NCBI RefSeq assembly: GCF_024733555.1
Contig: NZ_JANIOF010000001.1
Location: 806,001-870,000, forward strand
Direction: 5' to 3'
DNA: 64,000 nt
DNA from: Paenibacillus sp. SC116
GTDB lineage: Bacteria; Bacillota; Bacilli; Paenibacillales; Paenibacillaceae
The notes under the pieces were generated by a model. The model worked only from the letters and a program-made list of their open reading frames with translations. It made no database searches and had not been told where the DNA came from. Position numbers and translations under genes: made by a program. Each line of letters begins with the position of its first letter. Within the stretch, counting starts at the first letter, position 1. Below are positions 42,305 through 49,656 of the stretch, piece by piece.

Positions 42305-44143
42305 TTACTCAATCAAACCTGCTGTAAACATAGCGAGATCAAGATGTGCAGCGGCAATTCGAGTGCGTTCTTCGTCACCCAACGTGCTCAATTGTTCTAT
42401 CGCCGACTTCATATTTCCGATATTTTCTTTTACAGCATCTAATTCCACATGTTTAAACACTTTTAAACCTGCCTCTAGATCAAACAAGGGTAGCTTATAG
42501 TATGCAACAATATCCTGGGATAACGCTCTACGCTGATCACTGCTCAGCCCATTCACATATTCCAGATTCCCATATTTCGAGTGGAATTCATTATTGAATT
42601 TCGTAAGCAGCACATGATAGTCCGACTTCCACTTTTCTAGAGCAGTATGTTCTTTCTCTTTCTCGTCTTGCAGTCGTTTCTCTGCTTCTTGTTGTTGCTT
42701 CGCTTCTAATTCTCTCTGTTTTTCACCTTCTAGGAATTCTTCATAGCCTCCCTCTTTGAGGTCATGCCATACTTTCTCATATGGATCGATCCACACACCA
42801 TGAATTTTATAGATCAGCTTTTCCGTATCCACCCCGTTGGCTTTCGCAATGCTTGCCGCAGACAATGCTTCAGGATACATTTTAACCTCATATAATTTTT
42901 GAGCGGCTGCTGCAAAATCTTCTGGCGTATAAATGGTAGTAAGTGCTGCTGCTTTATTTTTAGATAACAAATAGTTGAATCGTTTGTTGAACTTGCCTTT
43001 ATCCTCTTGTTCGAGAACATAATCAAGTAACCAATAGTTGTATTGGCTCGTTTGCAGCAACTGTTTGTTCCACTTATCTTTATTTGCTTTAAATATGTTC
43101 ATGCCTGTCGAATGATGTAACTGGTCAAAATGCATCACCATTTGTGCAAGCACTTCTGGCTTTTTGGTCCCACCCTTAGCATTGTAGTGCTTTAGGATAG
43201 AGCTTACCCAGTGGTCAGCAGAATTTTTGAGTTCTTTCTGACGCGCGCGTACATTTGCCTCAGCCTTCGCAACTACTTTCTTACGCGCCGCAATGTTGTT
43301 CTGAATCGCTTTAGAAGGAGGTCCGAAGTAGAATATCCCTACTTTTTGATTATAAAGACCATATCCCGTGCCCTTCTTAATAAAATAATGCTCACCATAA
43401 TAGCGATCCCCTGTCATATTGCTTTTATCAGGATTTGTGATGACGATGTTGTTACTGTCGCTTAAATGACCTTCGCGACGGCTGCTGCGTGAGGTTGCGG
43501 TTCCCCATACTGTCGTCTGCTTGAAGCCATGTCTTAACTCTCCTGCGATGTCGTAGCGGTTTTCATCAATCGCTGCCTGCAATTTTTCCAGCGAAGCCTC
43601 ATATTCACGGGTTGCTTTATTAAGGTTGCTCTCTCTTTGCTTCATTGTTTGCTTCATGCTGTTATCGATAGCAATTTTGTCAGTAACAAATGACGAAGTA
43701 TGGCTCACATATTTGGTCTTCGCATTTACGATCTTCTCAAGTATCTCCATCGATACGTATACATTTCCTTTGTGACTTATGACAGGATGTTTTACAGATA
43801 TCGACTTACCGTTAAGCGAAATAGTCTTGCTGCCTACTATCATCTCTAGCTGTTGGTTCTCCAGGTCTTGCATTAATGTTTTCGAACTAACATCATACGT
43901 TAATCTCATCGGTATAGCTTCATTTGCGATATGGTGGGTTACATACAGCATTTTATCCTTCGATATGTAAGAATCATTGCCTATTAAAAAGGTAAAGCGC
44001 TTGTTCCACTCCAATACATTGTTCTCATGTACGATAATCGACGCTGATTGCGACGGATTGGCAGCTGCCACACGACTGTCTAACGCGAACGTACATAACA
44101 TGATGATGGTCACCAAGCTTGCCAGCCAAGACTTTCTTCTCAA
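42305..44143 (-). CDS. Secreted protein with copper amine oxidase N-terminal-like (stalk) domain and coiled coil
   Basis: 612 residues. Signal peptide 1-28 (basic start, hydrophobic core, 'RVAAA'). Residues about 35-150 resemble the copper amine oxidase N-like stalk domain common in Paenibacillus secreted proteins ('MLYVTHHIANEAIPMRLTYD', 'KTISLNGKSISVKHPVISHK', 'VYVSMEILEKIV'). The middle and C-terminus are helical with strongly charged coiled-coil stretches (about 160-195 and 455-500, 'EGEKQRELEAKQQQEAEKRL'). No catalytic motif seen. Probably a wall- or surface-associated protein of unknown role. Single gene with its own terminator. Confidence 0.75.
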   Translation of the reverse strand: MRRKSWLASLVTIIMLCTFALDSRVAAANPSQSASIIVHENNVLEWNKRFTFLIGNDSYISKDKMLYVTHHIANEAIPMRLTYDVSSKTLMQDLENQQLEMIVGSKTISLNGKSISVKHPVISHKGNVYVSMEILEKIVNAKTKYVSHTSSFVTDKIAIDNSMKQTMKQRESNLNKATREYEASLEKLQAAIDENRYDIAGELRHGFKQTTVWGTATSRSSRREGHLSDSNNIVITNPDKSNMTGDRYYGEHYFIKKGTGYGLYNQKVGIFYFGPPSKAIQNNIAARKKVVAKAEANVRARQKELKNSADHWVSSILKHYNAKGGTKKPEVLAQMVMHFDQLHHSTGMNIFKANKDKWNKQLLQTSQYNYWLLDYVLEQEDKGKFNKRFNYLLSKNKAAALTTIYTPEDFAAAAQKLYEVKMYPEALSAASIAKANGVDTEKLIYKIHGVWIDPYEKVWHDLKEGGYEEFLEGEKQRELEAKQQQEAEKRLQDEKEKEHTALEKWKSDYHVLLTKFNNEFHSKYGNLEYVNGLSSDQRRALSQDIVAYYKLPLFDLEAGLKVFKHVELDAVKENIGNMKSAIEQLSTLGDEERTRIAAAHLDLAMFTAGLIE

Positions 44144-44433
44144 GTTAACCCCTCCGTAATATCTTATAATCTAGGAAAATAGAACCACCCTTTATCATAC
44201 CACATGTTGGGAAACAGAGAGGATTAAAATGTTAGATTCAGTGTTAAAACATATATTATATACATAATTATTATTATGTTAACATAATGAAATGAATAGT
44301 TGATATTGTTGAAGGACATCTTCAAAGTATTTATTAGGAGTGCAGCATATATTCACTAGTAATCAATAAATATTTTTTTAATCTCTATTTGACGGGTACA
44401 TAAGCAAGGAGTTGTTCTTTTATAGAGCCGATT
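44144..44433. other. AT-rich intergenic region
   Basis: No gene seen. Contains the perfect palindrome ATTATGTTAACATAAT near 44274-44289, part of the recurrent motif family noted in the findings. Confidence 0.4.
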
Positions 44434-44671
44434 TTATTCAAACTTCTCAATCCAGTTTTCAAGATCTTGATTAACATGAAGATACTCTTCATGACTAATT
44501 TTTATATCAATACCAGATACAAAGTAATTCCCACAATTTTTCATCCGTAATATTAGGTTGGTCCTGCATTACATACTCCGATGCCCAATCCGAAACTTCT
44601 TCTCTTTCTAACTTTCCATCTAAAATCATTTTTAATTTATAAATTATATGTTCAGTTGTTGGAGTGCCCAT
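44434..44671 (-). pseudogene. Frameshifted immunity-like small protein gene
   Basis: Starts at MGTPTTEHIIYKLKMILDGK with GGGAGCGG upstream. It reads 'REEVSDWASEYVMQDQPNIT' and 'DEKLWELL', then meets a stop four codons on. Shifting by one base near 44525 restores 'VSGIDIKISHEEYLHVNQDL' and 'ENWIEKFE' to a proper stop at 44434. The two halves join into one plausible protein of about 78 residues of the type found as immunity-like genes beside polymorphic toxins. A one-base insertion near 44525 is the simplest explanation. No toxin gene is adjacent. Confidence 0.72.
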
Positions 44672-44845
44672 TTTCTCACCGCTCCCAATATATTTTCCGT
44701 TTAATTACAATTGAAACACATGATTCCTTTAATCAACTTGCTATTTTTATGCAATTAAACTCTATTATTCTCCATATTCACGTGCTTAATCAATCAAATA
44801 AAACAACGTTCTTAATCCTCATCTATTTATCAATACTATGACTAA

Positions 44846-44892
44846 CAAAAACCCGTAAGAGTCACTTTCTTAAAGTGTCTATCTTACGGGTT
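44846..44892 (-). terminator. Terminator of the zinc-ribbon (CPxCG) gene
   Basis: AACCCGTAAGA/TCTTACGGGTT outer stem with an inner CACTTT/AAAGTG stem and five T. It abuts the stop codon. Confidence 0.85.
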
Positions 44893-45163
44893 ACAGTTTA
44901 TCGCCTATTAAAGTCTTAAAGTTAACTTTCCTCAATTGAGCATTACAATCCCAATTTAAAGGTTTGTAACCAGAAAAGTACCATGGCATCCCCTTCTTTA
45001 TCCATGCATTTCGATATTCTTCTGCATTAAACCCTTCTTCTTCATCATCTACACCATATTCAACTCCACAACATCCACAAATTTGGTAAGATGGGCTGTT
45101 ATCTTCATCATATGCTGCTTCTCTTAATCCATCATATCCACATATAGGACAACTAAATTTCAT
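44891..45163 (-). CDS. CPxCG-type zinc-ribbon small protein
   Basis: 90 residues. Two metal-binding pairs: 'CPICGYDGLREAAYDEDN' and 'SYQICGCCGVEYGVDDEEEG', then 'WIKKGMPWYFSGYKPLNWD'. Small cysteine-rich proteins of this layout are frequent in bacterial toxin-immunity neighbourhoods and are otherwise uncharacterised. GAGGATG precedes the ATG. The frameshifted immunity-like gene lies 220 bp downstream. Cytoplasmic. Confidence 0.8.
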   Translation of the reverse strand: MKFSCPICGYDGLREAAYDEDNSPSYQICGCCGVEYGVDDEEEGFNAEEYRNAWIKKGMPWYFSGYKPLNWDCNAQLRKVNFKTLIGDKL

Positions 45164-45581
45164 TCAAAATCATCCTCTTCAGGATATACATCGGTATACT
45201 CAATATTGTTATTGATCCTCTGTTAATTTGAACAGGTTCTCATTCTTTTATAATGATCCATTCTATTTACAGCATAAGGAATTGACAAGTCTCAACTTTT
45301 TTCCATTTTATTATTAGACTCTGTATTGCCAGCACTTAAATAGGTTTTTTCTTAACTTGTAACCGGATGAAATTCATTATTAGATAACGTAATAATTATT
45401 ATGTAAACTAAATGTTTGATGTATGTTTAACTACACCCAGCAAAAAGAGCTGACGATTAGCATCTCTACCGACGCAACCTTCAGCCCATAACTAACTTCC
45501 CTAGTTAGTACTAAAACTTTTCTAGTCAAATGTATAAAGTGAATGTTTTCACTTGAAAATCCATGCCTTTTATTTCTCGCA
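45164..45581. other. Intergenic region without a recognised gene
   Basis: AT-rich. Contains a segment at 45265-45316 (TTTACAGCATAAGGAATTGACA..) similar to 42120-42173, and the motif TAATAATTATTATGTAAAC near 45390-45410. No start codon with a ribosome site was found. Confidence 0.4.
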
Positions 45582-45776
45582 TTAAGCATAATAAGCATTC
45601 ATCAGTTTCTGTGTTTCTTGCTGCCCTTCTTCTTTAAGAACTCCTTGCTCTGTCCAGCAAGCGCGGCAAGTTTCTTCGGTAGCGCAAAGATGTTTGTCAT
45701 CACACATGTAGCATAATTGAAGGAAGTTACGTGTTACGTTCTGCTCTTTATAGTCAAAAGTTGTGAATGTTCTCAT
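45582..45776 (-). CDS. Small cysteine-rich protein of unknown function
   Basis: 64 residues from MRTFTTFDYKEQNV; GAGGAG lies 8 nt before this ATG, and another ATG directly in front is an alternative. Five cysteines in 'LCYMCDDKHLCATEETCRAC' suggest metal binding or disulfides. C-terminus polar (GQQETQKLMNAYYA). No signal peptide. No family named here. Confidence 0.68.
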   Translation of the reverse strand: MRTFTTFDYKEQNVTRNFLQLCYMCDDKHLCATEETCRACWTEQGVLKEEGQQETQKLMNAYYA

Positions 45777-45864
45777 CATTATCACTCCTCTTCTGGATTG
45801 ATTTCACTATACCATGAATGTTGAATTTTATATGTGAATTAAATCACAATATTGAATCAAGAAA

Positions 45865-45895
45865 TGTGCTCCCCCTTTTAAAGGAAAGCACATTC
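45865..45895 (-). terminator. Terminator of lrgAB
   Basis: AATGTGCT/AGCACATT stem with an inner CCTTT/AAAGG pairing directly after the lrgB stop; the T tail is weak. Confidence 0.6.
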
Positions 45896-45899
45896 GTTG

Positions 45900-46592
45900 T
45901 TAAGGTATCAACCACATATAGATGGGAACGAATAAAATAGACGTAATGACACCTGCTAATCCCATGGCCAGACCACTAAAAGAACCCTGTTCTTCAGAAT
46001 TAGCAAGACATCTTGCCGTCCCGATGCCGTGAGCTGCCGTTCCCATTGCGAGTCCGATCGACATATCATCCTGGAAGCCGAACTTTTGTAGTATTGTAAT
46101 GCCAAATACACTGCCGAATAACCCAGTGCATACACTAAACACAGCCGCAAGTTCTGGTATACCGTTCAGCACCTTAGAAATCTCAATAGATATTGGAGAA
46201 CTGACGGACTTTGGCAGCATACTGAGGATAATCTCTTGTACATCCGTGAGCAGCCACAAAATAAGCGCTACACTGACTATACCGATAACAGAACCGCATA
46301 TAATCGAAATCATTATTGGTTTGAATTGTTTCGCAATCTGTTCCCGATGCTTGTATATAGGGACGCCTAGTGCCACAGTCGCTGGTCCAAGCAGCATAGA
46401 TAGCCATTCTCCTCCAGCTGAGTAAGCTTCTAATGGAATGTCCGCTGCAACAATGATGGCAATCAACAGTCCTGCACTAATTAAAATGGGATGAATCCAA
46501 GGAAAACGCGCTTGTACGTAACGTGCCAATAAATAAGCACCGATTGTAGCAGCAATACCTGTTATAATAAGAAGTAGTTCACTAAATGTCAT
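45900..46592 (-). CDS. lrgB: LrgB family protein
   Basis: 230 residues with seven hydrophobic segments. LrgB/CidB signatures: 'GPATVALGVPIYKHREQIAK', 'LSMLPKSVSSPISIEISKVL' and 'GLAMGTAAHGIGTARCLANS'. The LrgAB/CidAB pair acts as holin-like or pyruvate/glycolate transport proteins linked to murein hydrolase control. Its start overlaps the lrgA stop (ATGA). Confidence 0.93.
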   Translation of the reverse strand: MTFSELLLIITGIAATIGAYLLARYVQARFPWIHPILISAGLLIAIIVAADIPLEAYSAGGEWLSMLLGPATVALGVPIYKHREQIAKQFKPIMISIICGSVIGIVSVALILWLLTDVQEIILSMLPKSVSSPISIEISKVLNGIPELAAVFSVCTGLFGSVFGITILQKFGFQDDMSIGLAMGTAAHGIGTARCLANSEEQGSFSGLAMGLAGVITSILFVPIYMWLIP

Positions 46593-47002
46593 AGCATTCC
46601 CTCCTCTCTCTTCTCCATTGGAGAGGAAGCAGGCCCTTGAACCTGTTCAACATCGATTGACGGTTGTGATTTCCAGCGACGTGCAGACCACGCAGTAACA
46701 AGTAAGACTGCTGTCGTACTGCCGCCGATGCCAGCTAAAATGCTAAACCAGTGTTCACCTAGCAGTGGTGTAAATGCGATGATGCCTACTACATACGGAA
46801 TAAAAAACAGCAGCATATGCTTCAATAGAAAATGGGCAGCTTGCTCTACCCATTCTAAGCGGACCCAACGCATATATAGGGCAAATATGAATAATAGTAA
46901 GCCTATTACATTGCCGGGCAAAGGAATATATCCAACATGCTGAAGCCATACCCCTACAAGATGAAATGCAGCTAAGATGATAAATCCGAGCAGGCCGTAC
47001 AT
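46589..47002 (-). CDS. lrgA: CidA/LrgA family holin-like protein
   Basis: 137 residues with four hydrophobic segments. 'LGVWLQHVGYIPLPGNVIGL'-type start (here 'IPLPGNVIGLLLFIFALYMR') and 'FFIPYVVGIIAFTPLLGEHW' are CidA/LrgA motifs. AAAGGTGATGG precedes the ATG. First gene of the two-gene lrgAB unit; no adjacent two-component system (lytSR) was seen. Confidence 0.9.
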   Translation of the reverse strand: MYGLLGFIILAAFHLVGVWLQHVGYIPLPGNVIGLLLFIFALYMRWVRLEWVEQAAHFLLKHMLLFFIPYVVGIIAFTPLLGEHWFSILAGIGGSTTAVLLVTAWSARRWKSQPSIDVEQVQGPASSPMEKREEGML

Positions 47003-47158
47003 ACTCCATCACCTTTCATGTTATGTATTGAACTTGTGTTGAACTTGTGCAATTTACAACATTGTTATTATACTACGATAAGGAGATTACCATGTAACTT
47101 ATTTCACGATTATCACGCTATTTATGAATGACTATATAGATGAAAGAGGAGAATCACA

Positions 47159-47905
47159 ATGATTGTTAAGACAGAGCAAGAAATCACAAGTTTGAAAAAG
47201 ATAGGCCACATCGTCGCGCTGACGATTCAAGAAATGAGAAAGCATACTCGTGCTGGTGTGACAACGCGTGAATTGGATGAGATCGGTGCCCGTGTACTTG
47301 AAGAACATGGGGCATTGTCAGCACCTAAAGTAACCTATGACTTCCCAGGCTATACTTGTATTAGCGTCAACCAAGAGGTTGCACATGGCATACCAGGCGA
47401 CTATGTTATCAAACCAGGAGACCTTGTCAATATTGATGTTTCCGCACAGTTGGATGGCTATTTCGCAGATGCAGGTCAATCTTTTCAAGTTGAACCTCAC
47501 GATTCCAAGCTTACACAGCTATGCGATGATACTTACGAGACGATGATGAAAGTCATCTCCCAACTCAAGCATGGCGTGCGTCTGAACGAAATCGGCAAAA
47601 CCATTCAGCAAGAAGCGAAGGATCGCGGCTATGCCGTTATCAACAATTTGTGCAGCCATGGTATTGGCAAAGCGCTTCATGAGTATCCTCAGCAAATATT
47701 GCCTTACTATGAAAAGGGAGATAAACGCACATTAAAGGAAGGATTGGTACTCACAATTGAACCCTTCCTATCAACGGAAGCGGACATTGTACTACAGCAA
47801 GCTGATGGTTGGACACTCAAAGTGCCTGACCAAAGTTTTGTTGCCCAATTTGAACATACGATTATCATCACGAAGGACGAACCAATCATCTTAACGGTTG
47901 TCTAA
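47159..47905 (+). CDS. map: Methionine aminopeptidase type I
   Basis: 248 residues. All five metal ligands are visible: Asp in 'VNIDVSAQLDGYFADAGQSF' (two), His in 'NLCSHGIGKALHEYPQ', Glu in 'LTIEPFLST' and Glu in 'FEHTIIITKDEP'. It removes N-terminal Met from new proteins. The essential map of Firmicutes is normally in the ribosomal protein operon beside secY and adk; this copy stands alone, so it is likely a second, accessory enzyme. AAAGAGGAG precedes the ATG. Confidence 0.94.
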   Translation: MIVKTEQEITSLKKIGHIVALTIQEMRKHTRAGVTTRELDEIGARVLEEHGALSAPKVTYDFPGYTCISVNQEVAHGIPGDYVIKPGDLVNIDVSAQLDGYFADAGQSFQVEPHDSKLTQLCDDTYETMMKVISQLKHGVRLNEIGKTIQQEAKDRGYAVINNLCSHGIGKALHEYPQQILPYYEKGDKRTLKEGLVLTIEPFLSTEADIVLQQADGWTLKVPDQSFVAQFEHTIIITKDEPIILTVV

Positions 47906-47954
47906 TCAATATCTAAGCAAGCTAATGAATTGTAATACCGCTAAATAAAAATAT

Positions 47955-48040
47955 GTCCCCTTACCTGAATGATGAAGGCAATGTAGTGGTGAACAGCCAA
48001 CACCCGCATTAGCACAGTCACTTCAATAAGGGGACTTTTT
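47955..48040 (+). terminator. Long-loop inverted repeat, probable terminator of the aminopeptidase gene
   Basis: GTCCCCTTA (47955-47963) pairs with TAAGGGGAC (48027-48035) and is followed by five T. The 63-nt loop contains a smaller GGTG/CACC pairing. It ends just before the tyrosine recombinase stop codon. Confidence 0.6.
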
Positions 48041-48057
48041 ATGTACAGTCGCTACAC

Positions 48058-48987
48058 CTACATCCACATCGACAACTTCTGTGCCGCTTCCTCTTTCTGC
48101 TTATCACTAACATGCGTATACACCGTCGTCGTCTGAATCGATGAATGCCCGAGCATTTCCTGAACGGTTCGAATATCTGTCCCGCTGCGCACGAGCATCG
48201 TAGCAAAAGAATGCCGCAGCTTGTGGCAGGAATAAGAGCGTTTGCGCATCGTAGTTGCTTGCCCATTGTCTTGTTGGAAACGTGCAAAGGTTTGCTCCGC
48301 AATCAGCTGAATGTTACGGATCGATAGTCGTCTTCCCTGTTGAGATACAAATATCGCATCTTCTCCAGCACGTCGTGGTTGCTTACGCTCTTGCAAAGCT
48401 TTGTTCAGTTGTTGAATAACTGGCGCTGGCAGAGGTACCGTTCGCCACTTTCTCCCCTTCCCGAATACTTCGATGTAGCCTCGATCGGCTCGATAATCAG
48501 ACAAGTTCAACCGATGAACTTCACTAACCCGCAAACCTGCATATGCCATCAACATCAACACAGCCATATTTCTCTCACGGTACTTCCCATCAGTTAGCTG
48601 CACGACACTTCGCAGCTCTTGCGGTTCCAAATAAACAGGCGCTCGATTCATTTCTGTCTTCGACTTCTTCACCTGAAGCGCTGGATTTGTTTCTGCCAAG
48701 TCAAATTCATTTAACGCCCGGTAGAAGCTGACAAGTGCGCAGTGCTTGCGATTGCGCGTCGAATCACTAACCCCTGCGGCTTTTACTTGTGATAAATAAG
48801 ATACGATTTGCAGCTTCTTCGCATCCTGCACACGCTTACCTTGAAGGCTGCGCAAGAAACTATACAAGTCCCCGATATAATTACGCTCGGTGTAAATGGT
48901 ATAACCTGCATTCGACATCCACAAACGAAAAGCTTCAATTTCTTCGGCATAATGTTCCGCTAACTCTGCTCTTGTCCAACTCTCCAT
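48058..48987 (-). CDS. Tyrosine recombinase/site-specific integrase (XerC/D-like)
   Basis: 309 residues. N-terminal SAM-like core-binding domain (about 15-105), then the catalytic domain with Arg in 'MAYAGLRVSEVHRLNLSDYR', the 'HKLRHSFATMLVRSGTDIRT' box, His in 'LGHSSIQTTTVYTHVS' and Tyr within 'VYTHVS'. It would catalyse DNA strand exchange. No excisionase, attachment repeats or phage genes are next to it, so it may be a stand-alone Xer-type or orphan recombinase. Chromosomal xerC is normally elsewhere. Confidence 0.88.
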   Translation of the reverse strand: MESWTRAELAEHYAEEIEAFRLWMSNAGYTIYTERNYIGDLYSFLRSLQGKRVQDAKKLQIVSYLSQVKAAGVSDSTRNRKHCALVSFYRALNEFDLAETNPALQVKKSKTEMNRAPVYLEPQELRSVVQLTDGKYRERNMAVLMLMAYAGLRVSEVHRLNLSDYRADRGYIEVFGKGRKWRTVPLPAPVIQQLNKALQERKQPRRAGEDAIFVSQQGRRLSIRNIQLIAEQTFARFQQDNGQATTMRKRSYSCHKLRHSFATMLVRSGTDIRTVQEMLGHSSIQTTTVYTHVSDKQKEEAAQKLSMWM

Positions 48988-49195
48988 ACTTTTCTCCTTC
49001 CTGCTATAACTCTCTTCATCCCTATCCGAGTTAAGCTGTTTTCCCTACTATATCAACGTAAACACGCATGAAAATAACTGCATATAATCATTATTATACG
49101 CAGTTTTGGTTTATAGACGCAAATCATTTGTTTTATGAGGCGTTATACACGTTTAAAAGACCAAATTATATCCATTTTTTACTTAAATAAGAGGA
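48988..49195. other. Spacer upstream of the recombinase gene
   Basis: Promoter region of the recombinase on the minus strand (GGAAGGAGAAAAG ribosome site). Otherwise AT-rich with no gene recognised. Confidence 0.4.
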
Positions 49196-49260
49196 CTCGG
49201 AATATCCATATTTTTAAACGGACGGAATCAGATTAGGAGAAGCCCATCTCATTTAGAAAA
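49196..49260 (-). pseudogene. Relic: 3' tip of a deleted second lanM gene
   Basis: On the minus strand it reads '..GFSPNLIPSV' followed by a stop, matching the LanM C-terminus 'LASPNLVPSV'. At DNA level CAGATTAGG and GAAGCC and ATCTCA are shared in register with 49694-49725 of lanM. Its 5' side is followed by the same spacer sequence that separates the other precursor terminator from lanM (GAATGAAT..ACGTTAGA). This indicates a second lanM copy deleted except for its last codons. Confidence 0.72.
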
Positions 49261-49313
49261 TAGAATGAATGAACACGTTAGAGTCTTTCTATAAACGTAT
49301 AAGTTCCTACTAT

Positions 49314-49352
49314 TGAAAAAGCCATAGTGCTAATCAGACATAGCACTATGGC
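49314..49352 (-). terminator. Terminator of lanA
   Basis: GCCATAGTGCTA/TAGCACTATGGC perfect 12-bp stem with five T on the minus strand. A near copy without its gene is at 52962-52997. Confidence 0.85.
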
Positions 49353-49393
49353 TTGACTCATTATTGATATTCATAGGTTTGAAGCAGACTACC

Positions 49394-49564
49394 CTACAGT
49401 GAGGTTATGGTGATTGTAATTACAATAGTGCAAGCTGGAGTCGACATAATATTCATATCTGCTCCACCGTAGACACGCTCCAATTCTTCTTTAGATAATT
49501 CAACCAGTTTGGAACCTGCAGGATTGTTTTCATGAAGGGAAGCAAGGATTTGATCACGGTTCAT
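49394..49564 (-). CDS. lanA: Type II lanthipeptide precursor peptide
   Basis: 56 residues; GAGGTG lies 6 nt before the ATG. The leader ends 'LSKEELERVYGG', the acidic helix plus double-glycine site cut by LanT-type C39 peptidases. The 22-residue core ends 'STPACTIVITITITSL': one cysteine, seven Ser/Thr and alternating Ile/Val. The STPACTI part resembles the N-terminal part of two-component beta-lantibiotics, which normally carry several more cysteines in a C-terminal half that is missing here. An extended -10 (TGGTAATAT) lies upstream. Encoded downstream of lanM on the same strand. Confidence 0.88.
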   Translation of the reverse strand: MNRDQILASLHENNPAGSKLVELSKEELERVYGGADMNIMSTPACTIVITITITSL

Positions 49565-49656
49565 GTACAACACCTCATTTTTAGTTTTTTAATTACATGT
49601 TTATATTACCAAGCGACGAATCTATTTCACACTTCGCAAACTTGCATTTTTTTACA

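Noticed and set aside
47955-48040. Inverted repeat taken as an attachment site of the recombinase
   Set aside because: It is followed by five T in the direction of the upstream gene, so a terminator explains it; no second copy was seen in the window.
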